The translations under genes were made by a program, and so were the position numbers. The notes beneath the pieces are model-generated. The model saw only the letters and a list, made by a program, of their open reading frames with translations. It searched no databases and was not told the origin of the DNA. Below, piece by piece: positions 16,348 to 24,445 of a stretch of DNA of 64,000 nt (position 1 is the stretch's first letter; the number at the start of each line of letters is the position of its first letter). This DNA comes from Thermoplasmata archaeon (GTDB lineage: Archaea > Thermoplasmatota > Thermoplasmata > UBA10834): assembly GCA_029864565.1 (NCBI GenBank), contig JAOTTD010000005.1, positions 1-64,000 of the forward strand, written 5' to 3'.

Positions 16348-16377
16348 CCTCCTTCAGGTGCTCACGCACCATCATCA
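16348..16377 (-). promoter_or_regulatory. Candidate kink-turn plus Shine-Dalgarno in L7Ae leader
   Basis: In the mRNA sense the leader contains a box C-like AUGAUGG, a stem GGUGC closed by a GUGA tetraloop, the complement GCACC, then a box D-like CUGA. Aligning the two arms gives G-C, U-U, A-G and G-A pairs exactly as in a box C/D kink-turn, with the 5-bp stem as the non-canonical-side helix. The canonical-side helix is weak (one U-A pair, then mismatches). CUGA (16354-16357) directly abuts the ribosome site AGGAGG (16348-16353). L7Ae binding would be expected to block ribosome access. The pairing is seen in sequence; the regulation is inferred from L7Ae biology. Confidence 0.6.
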
Positions 16378-16424
16378 TTCACGGGCTCCTTCGATTCAAA
16401 AGAGCAAGTGGCAGTAGATGGTCG

Positions 16425-16435
16425 TTGTATAAAAG
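16425..16435 (-). promoter_or_regulatory. TATA box of the L7Ae operon
   Basis: The minus strand reads CTTTTATACAA here, a canonical archaeal TATA box. Transcription would start near 16404, leaving a leader of roughly 64 nt that includes the candidate kink-turn. Confidence 0.65.
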
Positions 16436-16462
16436 TCTTGCTGACCACATCCTCCTCGATGC

Positions 16463-16735
16463 TCATCGCGCTGGAGGTGGAGTGACATCGGTGTCTTGAA
16501 CCCATCGCCTCCTCGAGCTCCACCCTCCATTCATCACATCGGGATCGCCAAAACCTATGAAGTCAAGGAACGTCTCAGAGGCGATCGGGTTGGCGATGGG
16601 AGGGATGGTGTTCGCGGATATGAGCGGAATCACGTCGGGACTGGCAAGACCAACCATCACGAGGAGATTGCCTGCGCCAATCGCCATCATTCCCTCAATG
16701 AAGCGCATCTCGATAGACAGCGCCTGAGCTCTCAC
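16463..16735 (-). CDS. Doubtful small hydrophobic ORF
   Basis: Between the L7Ae promoter and the next gene a minus-strand frame could encode up to 90 residues from GTG 16735 (or from ATG 16708). Its middle part is hydrophobic and Gly/Ala/Pro-rich (for example IEGMMAIGAGNLLVMVGLAS), like a membrane segment, whereas the C-terminus is Arg/Trp-rich and looks random. It has no clear ribosome site, and its end is close to the L7Ae TATA box. It may be a small membrane protein, a gene remnant or chance. I see nothing else in 16436-16848 apart from the promoter of the following gene (GTATATC near 16811). Confidence 0.25.
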   Translation of the reverse strand: MRAQALSIEMRFIEGMMAIGAGNLLVMVGLASPDVIPLISANTIPPIANPIASETFLDFIGFGDPDVMNGGWSSRRRWVQDTDVTPPPAR

Positions 16736-16848
16736 TATACGCGCGGTCGCAACCGCGAGAAGCGAGGCGGCGGTCCAAGGAGCCAGTCATTTGGGACACC
16801 GTGCGAGAAAGTATATCTTGTGCTTAATTGCTCACCCCTCTTGTTCAA

Positions 16849-18759
16849 ATGGCCGATAAGATTACGCGTTTCCAGCCATCGGGCAGTAGGACTGTCTCCC
16901 GAGTGGACGCCTTCGTCCTGGATCTCGCCCGAGAAGCGGGTGTCTCAATTGAATCGATATGCGGAGGCTCGGGAAGATGCGGGAAGTGCAAGGTCGCAAT
17001 AACGGCTGGTGAACAGCGGCTATCCCGTATGAACGACAATGAACGGATGTCTCTAAGCGAGGAAGAGATGGAGACGGGACTGCGACTCGCATGCCAGGCT
17101 CAGGTCGTTTCGGAAGGCGATATTACCATAGACGTCCCCGAAGGAAGTAGGAGAGGACTCCACAGACTGCTCGCCTCGGGCATCGAACCGGCCATCCCCC
17201 TCTCCCCTGCCATAAGCAAGGTCTTGTTGAAGATACCTCCGGCGACATTGAAGGATATCAGAGCCGACGACGACAGGTTGCTGGAGATGCTGAATGCGGA
17301 GGCAGCAGTGATGGCGAACATCGCCCCCGGAATCCACCAACGCATCCCGAATGCGTTGAGGGAGAAGTCATGGGTGGCGACGGTGACGCTCTACAGGAAA
17401 GAGGAACTGATAGGCATAGATCCAGGAGACACCACGAAGGAGATACTCGGCGTGGCCGTGGATGTCGGAACAACGAAGGTGGTGGCGTACCTCCTCGACC
17501 TGGTCACCGGAGATACCATCGGGACGGAGAGCAAGCCCAACCCTCAGATTCCGTTCGGCGAGGACGTGATGTCAAGGATAACTTACGCGATGACAAATGA
17601 TGACGGCCTCGCTAAACTCCAGCAGGCGGTGATCGGGGCGGTGAACGCACTGATACGACAATTGTGCGACAATGTGGGGAAAAGCCCGATCGACATACTG
17701 GAACTCATCATGGTGGGGAACACCGCCATGCACCACATGTTCTTCGGCATTCCGCCGATTCATTTGGCGTCCGCGCCATATGCTCCAGCCGTCAGGAAAT
17801 CGATATCGGTCGAACCGAATCATCTCGGAATAGACATCTACCCTTTCGGAAAGGTTGGTTCCCTGCCCAACATTGCGGGCTTCGTTGGAGCGGACGCCGT
17901 CGCCGTCCTATTGTCGTCGGGACTGTACGATGACGACAAGATCGGCATGATGATAGACATCGGCACGAACACGGAGATAATAGCGGGAAGCAGGGACGGA
18001 TTGATCAGCTGCTCGTGCGCGTCGGGTCCGGCCTTCGAAGGAGCGCACATCAAGCATGGCATGAGGGCAGCGACAGGGGCCATAGAGCGTGTGTGGATGG
18101 ACGCGTCTGAGAAAGATGTCCGCGTCAGAACTGTGGACGATGTGCCACCGAGAGGCATCTGCGGCTCCGGAATTGTGGATGCTGTCTCCGAAATGTTCAG
18201 ATGTGGCATCATCTCAGCCTCGGGAAAGATCAACTCGTCGTCCGAATGGCCTGGCCGCATCAGAGAAGGACCGGACGGCAAGCTCGAATTCGTGCTCGTC
18301 GCCCAGGAAGGAAAGGGCGAAGGAGAGAGGGATGTATCCGTGACGCAGCACGACGTACAGGAGATACAGCTAGCAAAGGCTGCGATTTTCACTGGGGTGT
18401 CGACCCTGCTTAGAAAGCTTGGATTACGGTCTTCCGACCTGTCATGCATATACGCCGCAGGAGCGTTCGGCACATACGTGGACGCGTCCTCGGCCATAAG
18501 TATCGGCATGTATCCGGACATACCGCCGGAGAGAATCAGGTTCGTGGGAAACGCCGCCGGCTCCGGAGCCCGCATGGCTCTGAAATCTGTGGAAGCGCGC
18601 AGACTTGCCGACGAACTATCACGCAAGGTCGAGTACATTGAGCTCGCTTCGGAGGAAGACTTCCAGTCGGAGTTTGCGAAGGCGATGTTCCTTCCACATC
18701 GAGAATTGGACAGGTTTCCCACTGTCGCACGCGCGATCGGTCAAGCGGCCGACCGCTGA
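16849..18759 (+). CDS. RACo-like corrinoid activator, 2Fe-2S plus ASKHA
   Basis: The 636-residue protein has an N-terminal plant-type 2Fe-2S domain (C38, C44, C47 and C82 in ICGGSGRCGKC and LACQA), a linker, and a large DUF4445/ASKHA domain with phosphate motifs DVGTTK (205-210) and MIDIGTNTEI, plus a C-terminal AAGAFGTYVD segment. This is the architecture of RACo, the ATP-dependent reductive activator that returns oxidised corrinoid proteins to cob(I)amide. RamA-type activators of methylamine methanogens have a different iron-sulfur module. No corrinoid protein or methyltransferase is nearby, so the client is unknown. The start at 16849 is about 35 nt after a TATA-like GTATATC. Confidence 0.85.
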   Translation: MADKITRFQPSGSRTVSRVDAFVLDLAREAGVSIESICGGSGRCGKCKVAITAGEQRLSRMNDNERMSLSEEEMETGLRLACQAQVVSEGDITIDVPEGSRRGLHRLLASGIEPAIPLSPAISKVLLKIPPATLKDIRADDDRLLEMLNAEAAVMANIAPGIHQRIPNALREKSWVATVTLYRKEELIGIDPGDTTKEILGVAVDVGTTKVVAYLLDLVTGDTIGTESKPNPQIPFGEDVMSRITYAMTNDDGLAKLQQAVIGAVNALIRQLCDNVGKSPIDILELIMVGNTAMHHMFFGIPPIHLASAPYAPAVRKSISVEPNHLGIDIYPFGKVGSLPNIAGFVGADAVAVLLSSGLYDDDKIGMMIDIGTNTEIIAGSRDGLISCSCASGPAFEGAHIKHGMRAATGAIERVWMDASEKDVRVRTVDDVPPRGICGSGIVDAVSEMFRCGIISASGKINSSSEWPGRIREGPDGKLEFVLVAQEGKGEGERDVSVTQHDVQEIQLAKAAIFTGVSTLLRKLGLRSSDLSCIYAAGAFGTYVDASSAISIGMYPDIPPERIRFVGNAAGSGARMALKSVEARRLADELSRKVEYIELASEEDFQSEFAKAMFLPHRELDRFPTVARAIGQAADR

Positions 18760-18941
18760 GGCCGCTGGCAATCGAACATCACTCTACGAATGGTTGACGC
18801 TTTCGAATTTTGTGCACTCTGTTGAAAAGTTTTAAAACCCCTTTCGAAGGACCCAGCGAAGTTTAAGTAACGATCCCACCATCAGGGTAGCGCCGAGGTT
18901 CAGATGCTGTGCATCGGGGCCCGGGGGCTAATGTGAATACG

Positions 18942-20150
18942 ATGAAGAGTGTTGTTCTAGGCGTTGGAGCAGTCGGTTCTGTCATAGCTGATGTCCTTGC
19001 TAACTCCGAGGAGTTCGATGAGGTGGTTCTGGCGGACATAGACCTTGAAAAAGCGGAAAGGATGAAGAAGAGAATCTCCAAGGACAAAGTATCGGCGATG
19101 AAGATAGATGCTTCGGACACAAAAGGCATGGCCGAAGCGTTCAAAGGAACGGATTTGGTGCTGAACGGGGTCATCCCTCGTTTCAACTTCAACATCATGG
19201 ACGCGTGCCTGATGGCGAAAGCCAGCTACGCAGACATGGCCAGCGACATATTCCTTTCCAAAGAGAAGCCTGGAGAGATCGTCAAAGAGCCGCCAATGCA
19301 GTACCAGGCGCGCAAGTACGATGAGGAGTACAAGAAAGCCGGAATAATCGGGATGCTGGGCATCGGCTGCGACCCAGGAGCGGTCAATGTGTTCGCAAGG
19401 ATGGGCGCTGACCGAATGGACAGGGTCAAGAACATACTAGTTAGGGACGGCGACAACGGCTACGTCGAGGGATACGATTTTGCGCCGATGTGGTCTCCGG
19501 AGACGCTGATTGAGGAAGTGCTGATGCCTCCGATGATCTACAAGGACGACCATTACAGAAAGGTCGAACCGTTCAGCGGAAAGGAGGAGTTCGAGTTCCC
19601 TGAACCGGTCGGGAAGCTTCCGGTATACAACGTGGACCACGAAGAGCAGGAGACGCTTCCGAAATACATCGGTGAGGTCCTCGGCAAGGGCTGCGACTTC
19701 TGCGACTTCAAGATACACCTGGGTGACGATTATGTCGACGCGATCAAAACAATGGGCATGATAGGTCTTGATAGCCCTGAGAAGATCAATGTGAAGGGAG
19801 TCATGGTGGCTCCAAGAGATGTTGTCACGGCATGCTTGCCGGACCCCGCCACAATCGGCGACAGAGCCAAGGGTGACCTCGCCCACGGGACGATAACCAC
19901 TGGTGTGAAGGACGGAAAGGAAGTGGGGTACTATATCTACACGTCGATGAACCATCAAGATTGTTGGAACAAGTACAATCACAGCGCCACTGCATACACT
20001 GTTGGAGTGCCCATCGCTATAGCTGCGATTCTGTTCGCTCAAGGCAAGATAGGGCAGACTGGTGTGTTCCCACCGGAAATGCTTGACCCGAAGCTGTTCG
20101 TAGAGATGCTGCCCAAGTACGGCATGAATTGCATCGAGAAGAGGCTGTGA
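18942..20150 (+). CDS. Saccharopine dehydrogenase-family oxidoreductase
   Basis: The 402-residue protein begins with a Rossmann fingerprint (VVLGVGAVGSVIADVL) followed by an acidic residue after the second strand (ADIDLEKAERM), so it binds NAD(P). The rest resembles the saccharopine dehydrogenase / homospermidine / carboxynorspermidine synthase superfamily, including a GIGCDPGAVNVFARM segment. Substrate cannot be assigned: lysine-related amino acids or polyamines are both possible. GTG at 18933 with a GGGGG site 5 nt upstream is an alternative start adding three residues. A TATA-like GTTTAAGTA lies at 18861-18869. The gene stands alone between the RACo-like gene and an MFS transporter. Confidence 0.75.
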   Translation: MKSVVLGVGAVGSVIADVLANSEEFDEVVLADIDLEKAERMKKRISKDKVSAMKIDASDTKGMAEAFKGTDLVLNGVIPRFNFNIMDACLMAKASYADMASDIFLSKEKPGEIVKEPPMQYQARKYDEEYKKAGIIGMLGIGCDPGAVNVFARMGADRMDRVKNILVRDGDNGYVEGYDFAPMWSPETLIEEVLMPPMIYKDDHYRKVEPFSGKEEFEFPEPVGKLPVYNVDHEEQETLPKYIGEVLGKGCDFCDFKIHLGDDYVDAIKTMGMIGLDSPEKINVKGVMVAPRDVVTACLPDPATIGDRAKGDLAHGTITTGVKDGKEVGYYIYTSMNHQDCWNKYNHSATAYTVGVPIAIAAILFAQGKIGQTGVFPPEMLDPKLFVEMLPKYGMNCIEKRL

Positions 20151-20272
20151 ACATCGGCGTGAATGTCGCCGGAGCATCGCAACTTCCGAGGAGTTAGAAC
20201 CCCCCCATTTCGGCCCTTCAACGCCTTTTGCCCACAATCAGGTTTATCTTGAGTCACCCATACGGGCATTTC

Positions 20273-21481
20273 ATGAAGGAGGGCGATCGCAGAATCCGCA
20301 GGTTCTACCTGTTCAGGGCATTGACGTCGTTCGCCCTTTGGATGCCTTTCTGGACGCTGTGGGCGTATGAGAACCTAGACAGTGTATTCCTGATCACCAT
20401 CGTGGATGCAGCATTCTGGATGACGATGATTGGATTCCAGATACCGGCGGGGCTTTTGGGGGACAGGTACGGCAGAAAATCTGTCCTGTTCCTCGGGGAG
20501 ATACTGTTCTCTGTTGGCGTCCTCACCTTTGGCCTCAGCACGGAGTTCTGGCAGTACATAGCATCGAACTTCGTCTGGGCGCTGGGGGTCTGCTTCATAG
20601 TGAGCGGGGACACACCGTTCATGTACGACACACTACTGGAGCTCAAAAGGTCGAACGAGTTCACTGTGATAATGATAAATGCCACGGTAGTGGCGTACAT
20701 GATGAATGCTGTAGCTTGTGCGATCGGCGGCTATTTGGTGCAGACCACGGGTCGACTGGACCTGCCGCTCATAATCGCGCCCGCAATCGCCATAATGGGC
20801 ACGATGACGGTCTTCGCGTTGAAGGAACCAAAAGTCGATAGGAGCAGCGTTCGCTCCTTCAAGTCGCATTTCGGCGTAGGTCTCAGGCATGTGCTCAACT
20901 CCAGGGCGATAATCATACTCATCCTGTTCCAGATTGTCATTGAGGTTGGTGTGTACGTGATGATGATATTCAGGTCGATCTACATGAACGAGGACCTTTC
21001 CCTAGACCATCTTCAGATCGGTCTGTTGTTCTGCAGCTTCCTGATAGTCGGCGCAATCATAATCGGATTCGCCCGCAAGGTCGGGGACGTGCTCGGCGAG
21101 AAGAGAGCTTTGGTGTTCCTCTATGCAGCGGTGTTCCTCTCGTTCCTGGTGGTCTTCGCAGTCAGGTCGCCGATAGCCATCGTCACGCAGTACTTGATTT
21201 ACGTCGTCGCGGGGGTCCAGGGACCTATCATATTCGGATACATCAACCAGAGGGTCGATTCCGAGCACCGATCTACGATAGTCTCGATAGCGACCTTCGT
21301 ATTCACCATAGTACTGGTACTCGTGGAGGTCGGAGCAGGGTTCATGGCTTCCGCGTGGGGACTCATAGAGAGTCTGTTCGTGCTCACGTTGTGCACAGCC
21401 CCGATCGCGCTGATCCTCATAGTCCTCTGGAACCGCGAGGTTGACCGGGCACAATCGTCATCCAAGAATGTCCCGGTCTAG
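20273..21481 (+). CDS. Major facilitator superfamily transporter
   Basis: A 402-residue integral membrane protein with 12 predicted helices in two halves. The loop after helix 2 has the MFS motif A form GLLGDRYGRKSVL. The mid-protein loop (KEPKVDRSSVRSFKSHFGVG) separates the halves. The substrate is not evident; drug or metabolite efflux is the usual default for this type. The ATG at 20273 was chosen over the upstream start because a TATA box (TTTATC, 20243-20248) sits about 27 nt before it, fitting a leaderless mRNA. Confidence 0.85.
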   Translation: MKEGDRRIRRFYLFRALTSFALWMPFWTLWAYENLDSVFLITIVDAAFWMTMIGFQIPAGLLGDRYGRKSVLFLGEILFSVGVLTFGLSTEFWQYIASNFVWALGVCFIVSGDTPFMYDTLLELKRSNEFTVIMINATVVAYMMNAVACAIGGYLVQTTGRLDLPLIIAPAIAIMGTMTVFALKEPKVDRSSVRSFKSHFGVGLRHVLNSRAIIILILFQIVIEVGVYVMMIFRSIYMNEDLSLDHLQIGLLFCSFLIVGAIIIGFARKVGDVLGEKRALVFLYAAVFLSFLVVFAVRSPIAIVTQYLIYVVAGVQGPIIFGYINQRVDSEHRSTIVSIATFVFTIVLVLVEVGAGFMASAWGLIESLFVLTLCTAPIALILIVLWNREVDRAQSSSKNVPV

Positions 21482-21557
21482 CGACAGCAGTCGCGAGTCA
21501 GAAATAGAAAAAGGGGGGAGGCTATGAAACCTGTGATAATGTATACGTTTAAAATCT

Positions 21558-21573
21558 TTATCATTTTTGATAA
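21558..21573. terminator. Possible bidirectional terminator hairpin
   Basis: TTATCA-TTTT-TGATAA forms a 6-bp hairpin in an AT-rich gap between the converging MFS and ppsA genes, followed and preceded by T/A-rich runs. A third copy of TGATAA occurs at about 21533. Archaeal termination depends mainly on T-runs, so the T-rich loop and flanks may matter more than the stem. Confidence 0.35.
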
Positions 21574-21620
21574 CGGCATTTGCGCCAGCACCGCGATCCC
21601 TCGGATTCTTGAGTCCTTCA

Positions 21621-24059
21621 TCACTTGATGCCGAGCTTCTTTTCAGCCTCCGCCACCAGCAGCTTCGTCTGAATGACTCTGTCCGAATTCAGAGACATGC
21701 TGTCAATCCCGAGCTCGACAAGGAACTCGGCGTACTCCGGGAAATCGGACGGCGCCTGCCCACATATCCCGATCTTGCGGCCCTTCGCCTTCGCGACTTT
21801 GACCACGCTTGAAATCAGCTGCTTGACCGCGGGGTTTCTCTCGTCGTAAAGATGAGACACGAGCTCGGAGTCCCTATCAAGGCCGAGCGTGAGCTGTGTG
21901 AGGTCATTGGATCCTATCGAAAATCCGTCAAAGATCTCCGCGAATTCGTTCGCGAGGAGGACATTGCTCGGTATCTCGCACATGACGTACACTTCGAGGC
22001 CGTTCTCTCCCTGCTTCAGGCCGTGACTGGCCATGACTTCGATAACCTTTCTGCCCTCCTCGGGCGTCCTGCAGAACGGCACCATCACTTTCACATTGGA
22101 CAGGCCCTTGAGGTCCCTAACCCGCTTCAATGCCCGGCATTCAAGAGCGAAAGCTGGTCTGAATCCCTCGTCGTAGTATCGCGAGGCCCCTCGCCATCCA
22201 ATCATCGGGTTGAACTCAATTGGCTCATATAGCTTGCCACCGAGCAGACTCGCATACTCGTTCGTCTTGAAATCGGATAGTCTAACGATTACATCATTGG
22301 GATAGAACGTGGCGGCGATCTTGCCAACGCCCCAAGCGAGCTTGTCTAGGAAGAAATCGACCTTGTTATCGTATCCCTGAGTCTTCTCCTCGATAGCGGA
22401 CACCACCTCAGCGACATCCGGTTCCGTCTTAGCCCGTTGCTTGAGCTTCTCGAACTCCACAAGGGCGAGAGGGTGGATTCCGATATGAGACGCTATGATA
22501 AACTCCAGGCGAGCCAGGCCGACACCGTCACAAGGAGTCTGTCCCTGGGTGAAGACATGTTCTGGAACCGCCACATTCATCATCACTTTCGTCTTCGTCT
22601 TCGGCATGACGCTTATATCGGTCTTGTCGACCCTGAACTTAAGCCTGCCCTCGTAAACGCGGCCCTCGCCCTCCGACGTGTCAACAGTCACAACCTGCCC
22701 GTCGCTGAGCACATTCGTGCCGTTGCCTGTGCCAATTATGCATGGGATGCCCAGCTCCCTGGAGACTATCGCCGCATGACACGTTCTGCCACCACGGTCA
22801 GTGACGATCGCCGAGGCGATTCTCATTATTGGCTCCCAGTCCGGATCGGTCTTGTCGGTGACGAGCACCTCGCCTTTCCTGAAATCGGATATCTCGAATG
22901 CGCTCTCGAGCACGTTGACCGTTCCAGCACCTATCTTGCTGCCCACGGCCTCCCCTGTGACCAGGGTCTTGCTCCGTTCCTCGAGCACGTATGTCTCGAG
23001 CACTCCCTCGCTCTTTGCCGCGTGAACGGTCTCAGGGCGCGCCTGCACCACATACAGCTCTCCCGTGATGCCGTCCTTCGCCCATTCGATGTCCATCGGC
23101 TTGCCGTAATGCTCCTCGATCATCGTTGCCCACTTCGCGAGCGTCACTATCTCGTCGTCGTCCAGAACAAACCTTTGGCGGTCGCGCTCGGGTACCTCCC
23201 GGTCTATCATACCATGTCCCTTTGTGGCGTAGACGAGCTTGTGCTGCTTGCTGCCCAGCTTCTTCTCGATTATCGGATCCTCGTATTTGCCCAAAGCAGG
23301 TTTGAAGACGTAGATCTGGTCTGGATTGACCGCTCCCTGGACTATCATCTCTCCCAGACCCCAGGAGCCGGTGATGTAAACCACCTGGTCGAAGCCGCTC
23401 TCAGTATCCAGGGTGAACATCACGCCTGAGCAAGCCATGTCACTTCTGACCATGCGCTGAACCCCCACGGAAAGAGCGTTGCCGAGCTGCTCGAACCCCC
23501 TGTGGGCCCTGTATGCGATGGCGCGGTCGGTAAATAGGCTTGCGAAGCACTGTCTGATTGCCTTGAGGATGGCCGTTTCGCCACTCACGTTCAATATCGT
23601 CTCGTGCTGACCTGCGAAAGAGGCGCCGTCCAAATCCTCCGAGGTCGCGCTGGACCGTATAGCAACGCTGGGATTCTTCATGCCCAACTTACGACCCAGC
23701 TCCCAGTAGCCGTATTTGATCTCCCTCTCCAACTCCTTAGGGAACGAAGCGTTGAGAAACGCACTCCGAATCTTCTTACCCCTCTCTGCGACGTCTCCCG
23801 GGTTGTCAGGGTCCACATCATTCAGAGTCGACGAAACCGCCTCGTCGAGGCTCGCATTCTCCACGAACCATCTGAATGCCTTTGTGGTTACTGCGAATCC
23901 CTCGGGAACGCGAATGCCTCTTCCAGTGAGGTGTCGGAGCATCTCGCCAAGAGAAGAATTCTTGCCTCCAACTTTGTCTATGTCCTCGAGACCTATTTGA
24001 TCCAGCCATAGCAGATGCTCGTTGGTTTCGTTTCGTGGTTTGTCCGGCTCATCGAGCAT
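21621..24059 (-). CDS. ppsA: Phosphoenolpyruvate synthase
   Basis: PpsA converts pyruvate, ATP and water to PEP, AMP and phosphate, the gluconeogenic entry in archaea. The 812-residue protein has the N-terminal ATP-grasp domain (GGKNSSLGEM at 31-40, RSSATSEDL at 135-143), the central phosphohistidine domain with H428 in GGRTCHAAI, and the C-terminal PEP/pyruvate barrel with the catalytic Cys in GICGQAPSD near 775. The ATG at 24059 matches family starts; the frame is open 43 codons further up, but that part is not family-like and contains strong inverted repeats. The real leader may therefore be over 150 nt. Confidence 0.94.
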   Translation of the reverse strand: MLDEPDKPRNETNEHLLWLDQIGLEDIDKVGGKNSSLGEMLRHLTGRGIRVPEGFAVTTKAFRWFVENASLDEAVSSTLNDVDPDNPGDVAERGKKIRSAFLNASFPKELEREIKYGYWELGRKLGMKNPSVAIRSSATSEDLDGASFAGQHETILNVSGETAILKAIRQCFASLFTDRAIAYRAHRGFEQLGNALSVGVQRMVRSDMACSGVMFTLDTESGFDQVVYITGSWGLGEMIVQGAVNPDQIYVFKPALGKYEDPIIEKKLGSKQHKLVYATKGHGMIDREVPERDRQRFVLDDDEIVTLAKWATMIEEHYGKPMDIEWAKDGITGELYVVQARPETVHAAKSEGVLETYVLEERSKTLVTGEAVGSKIGAGTVNVLESAFEISDFRKGEVLVTDKTDPDWEPIMRIASAIVTDRGGRTCHAAIVSRELGIPCIIGTGNGTNVLSDGQVVTVDTSEGEGRVYEGRLKFRVDKTDISVMPKTKTKVMMNVAVPEHVFTQGQTPCDGVGLARLEFIIASHIGIHPLALVEFEKLKQRAKTEPDVAEVVSAIEEKTQGYDNKVDFFLDKLAWGVGKIAATFYPNDVIVRLSDFKTNEYASLLGGKLYEPIEFNPMIGWRGASRYYDEGFRPAFALECRALKRVRDLKGLSNVKVMVPFCRTPEEGRKVIEVMASHGLKQGENGLEVYVMCEIPSNVLLANEFAEIFDGFSIGSNDLTQLTLGLDRDSELVSHLYDERNPAVKQLISSVVKVAKAKGRKIGICGQAPSDFPEYAEFLVELGIDSMSLNSDRVIQTKLLVAEAEKKLGIK

Positions 24060-24072
24060 TGTTCGCCCCCGC

Positions 24073-24226
24073 CTGAAGCAGTTCTCCTCCGAAGTCGCGG
24101 CGCATCCCCGATCTTCCGGAGCACATTCCTGTTTCAGCTGCACCCCCGGCTCGCGAGGGCGCATGCTTTCAAGAGCCACCCCATCCATAGCCTCACTTGC
24201 CTACTGGCAGCGCAAACTGCGCCGCC
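24073..24226. repeat. Nested inverted repeats upstream of ppsA
   Basis: The 386-nt gap between ppsA and a divergent glycosyltransferase contains unusual symmetry. CTGAAGCAG (24073-24081) pairs with CTGTTTCAG (24129-24137), nine positions with one wobble on the plus strand. Nested inside, CTCCGAAG pairs with CTTCCGGAG with a single bulged base. Further out, GGCAGCGCA (24206-24214) faces TGCGCCGCC (24218-24226), fully pairable on the minus strand with one G-U. The set could be a structured leader of ppsA or an independent small RNA. Minus-strand TATA-like runs lie around 24255-24280. I recognise no known RNA family. Confidence 0.4.
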
Positions 24227-24445
24227 AACGGGTGGATCGACCGTCTCAGTACGGGGATAAATCCGCACGCCTTAATAACGTTTCCCAGATACGAGGCTGT
24301 CCGTGTCTTTCGTCGGTCGCCGAGCTGCGGCATCTGACCCGGTCACGCCCACAAGTGTGTGTACGGAAGGTCCGTCCGATGCTCGGAAACTGTTTTGTCT
24401 AGGTAGGCCATTCGAGTCTGCGAACAGTCGCAGGCCGTGTCTAGA

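Noticed and set aside
16496-17002. 168-codon plus-strand frame
   Set aside because: It overlaps the start of the RACo-like gene in another frame, is Arg/His-rich and has no family resemblance.
24060-24445. RNase P or SRP RNA in the ppsA upstream gap
   Set aside because: The conserved core sequences of those RNAs are not found on either strand.
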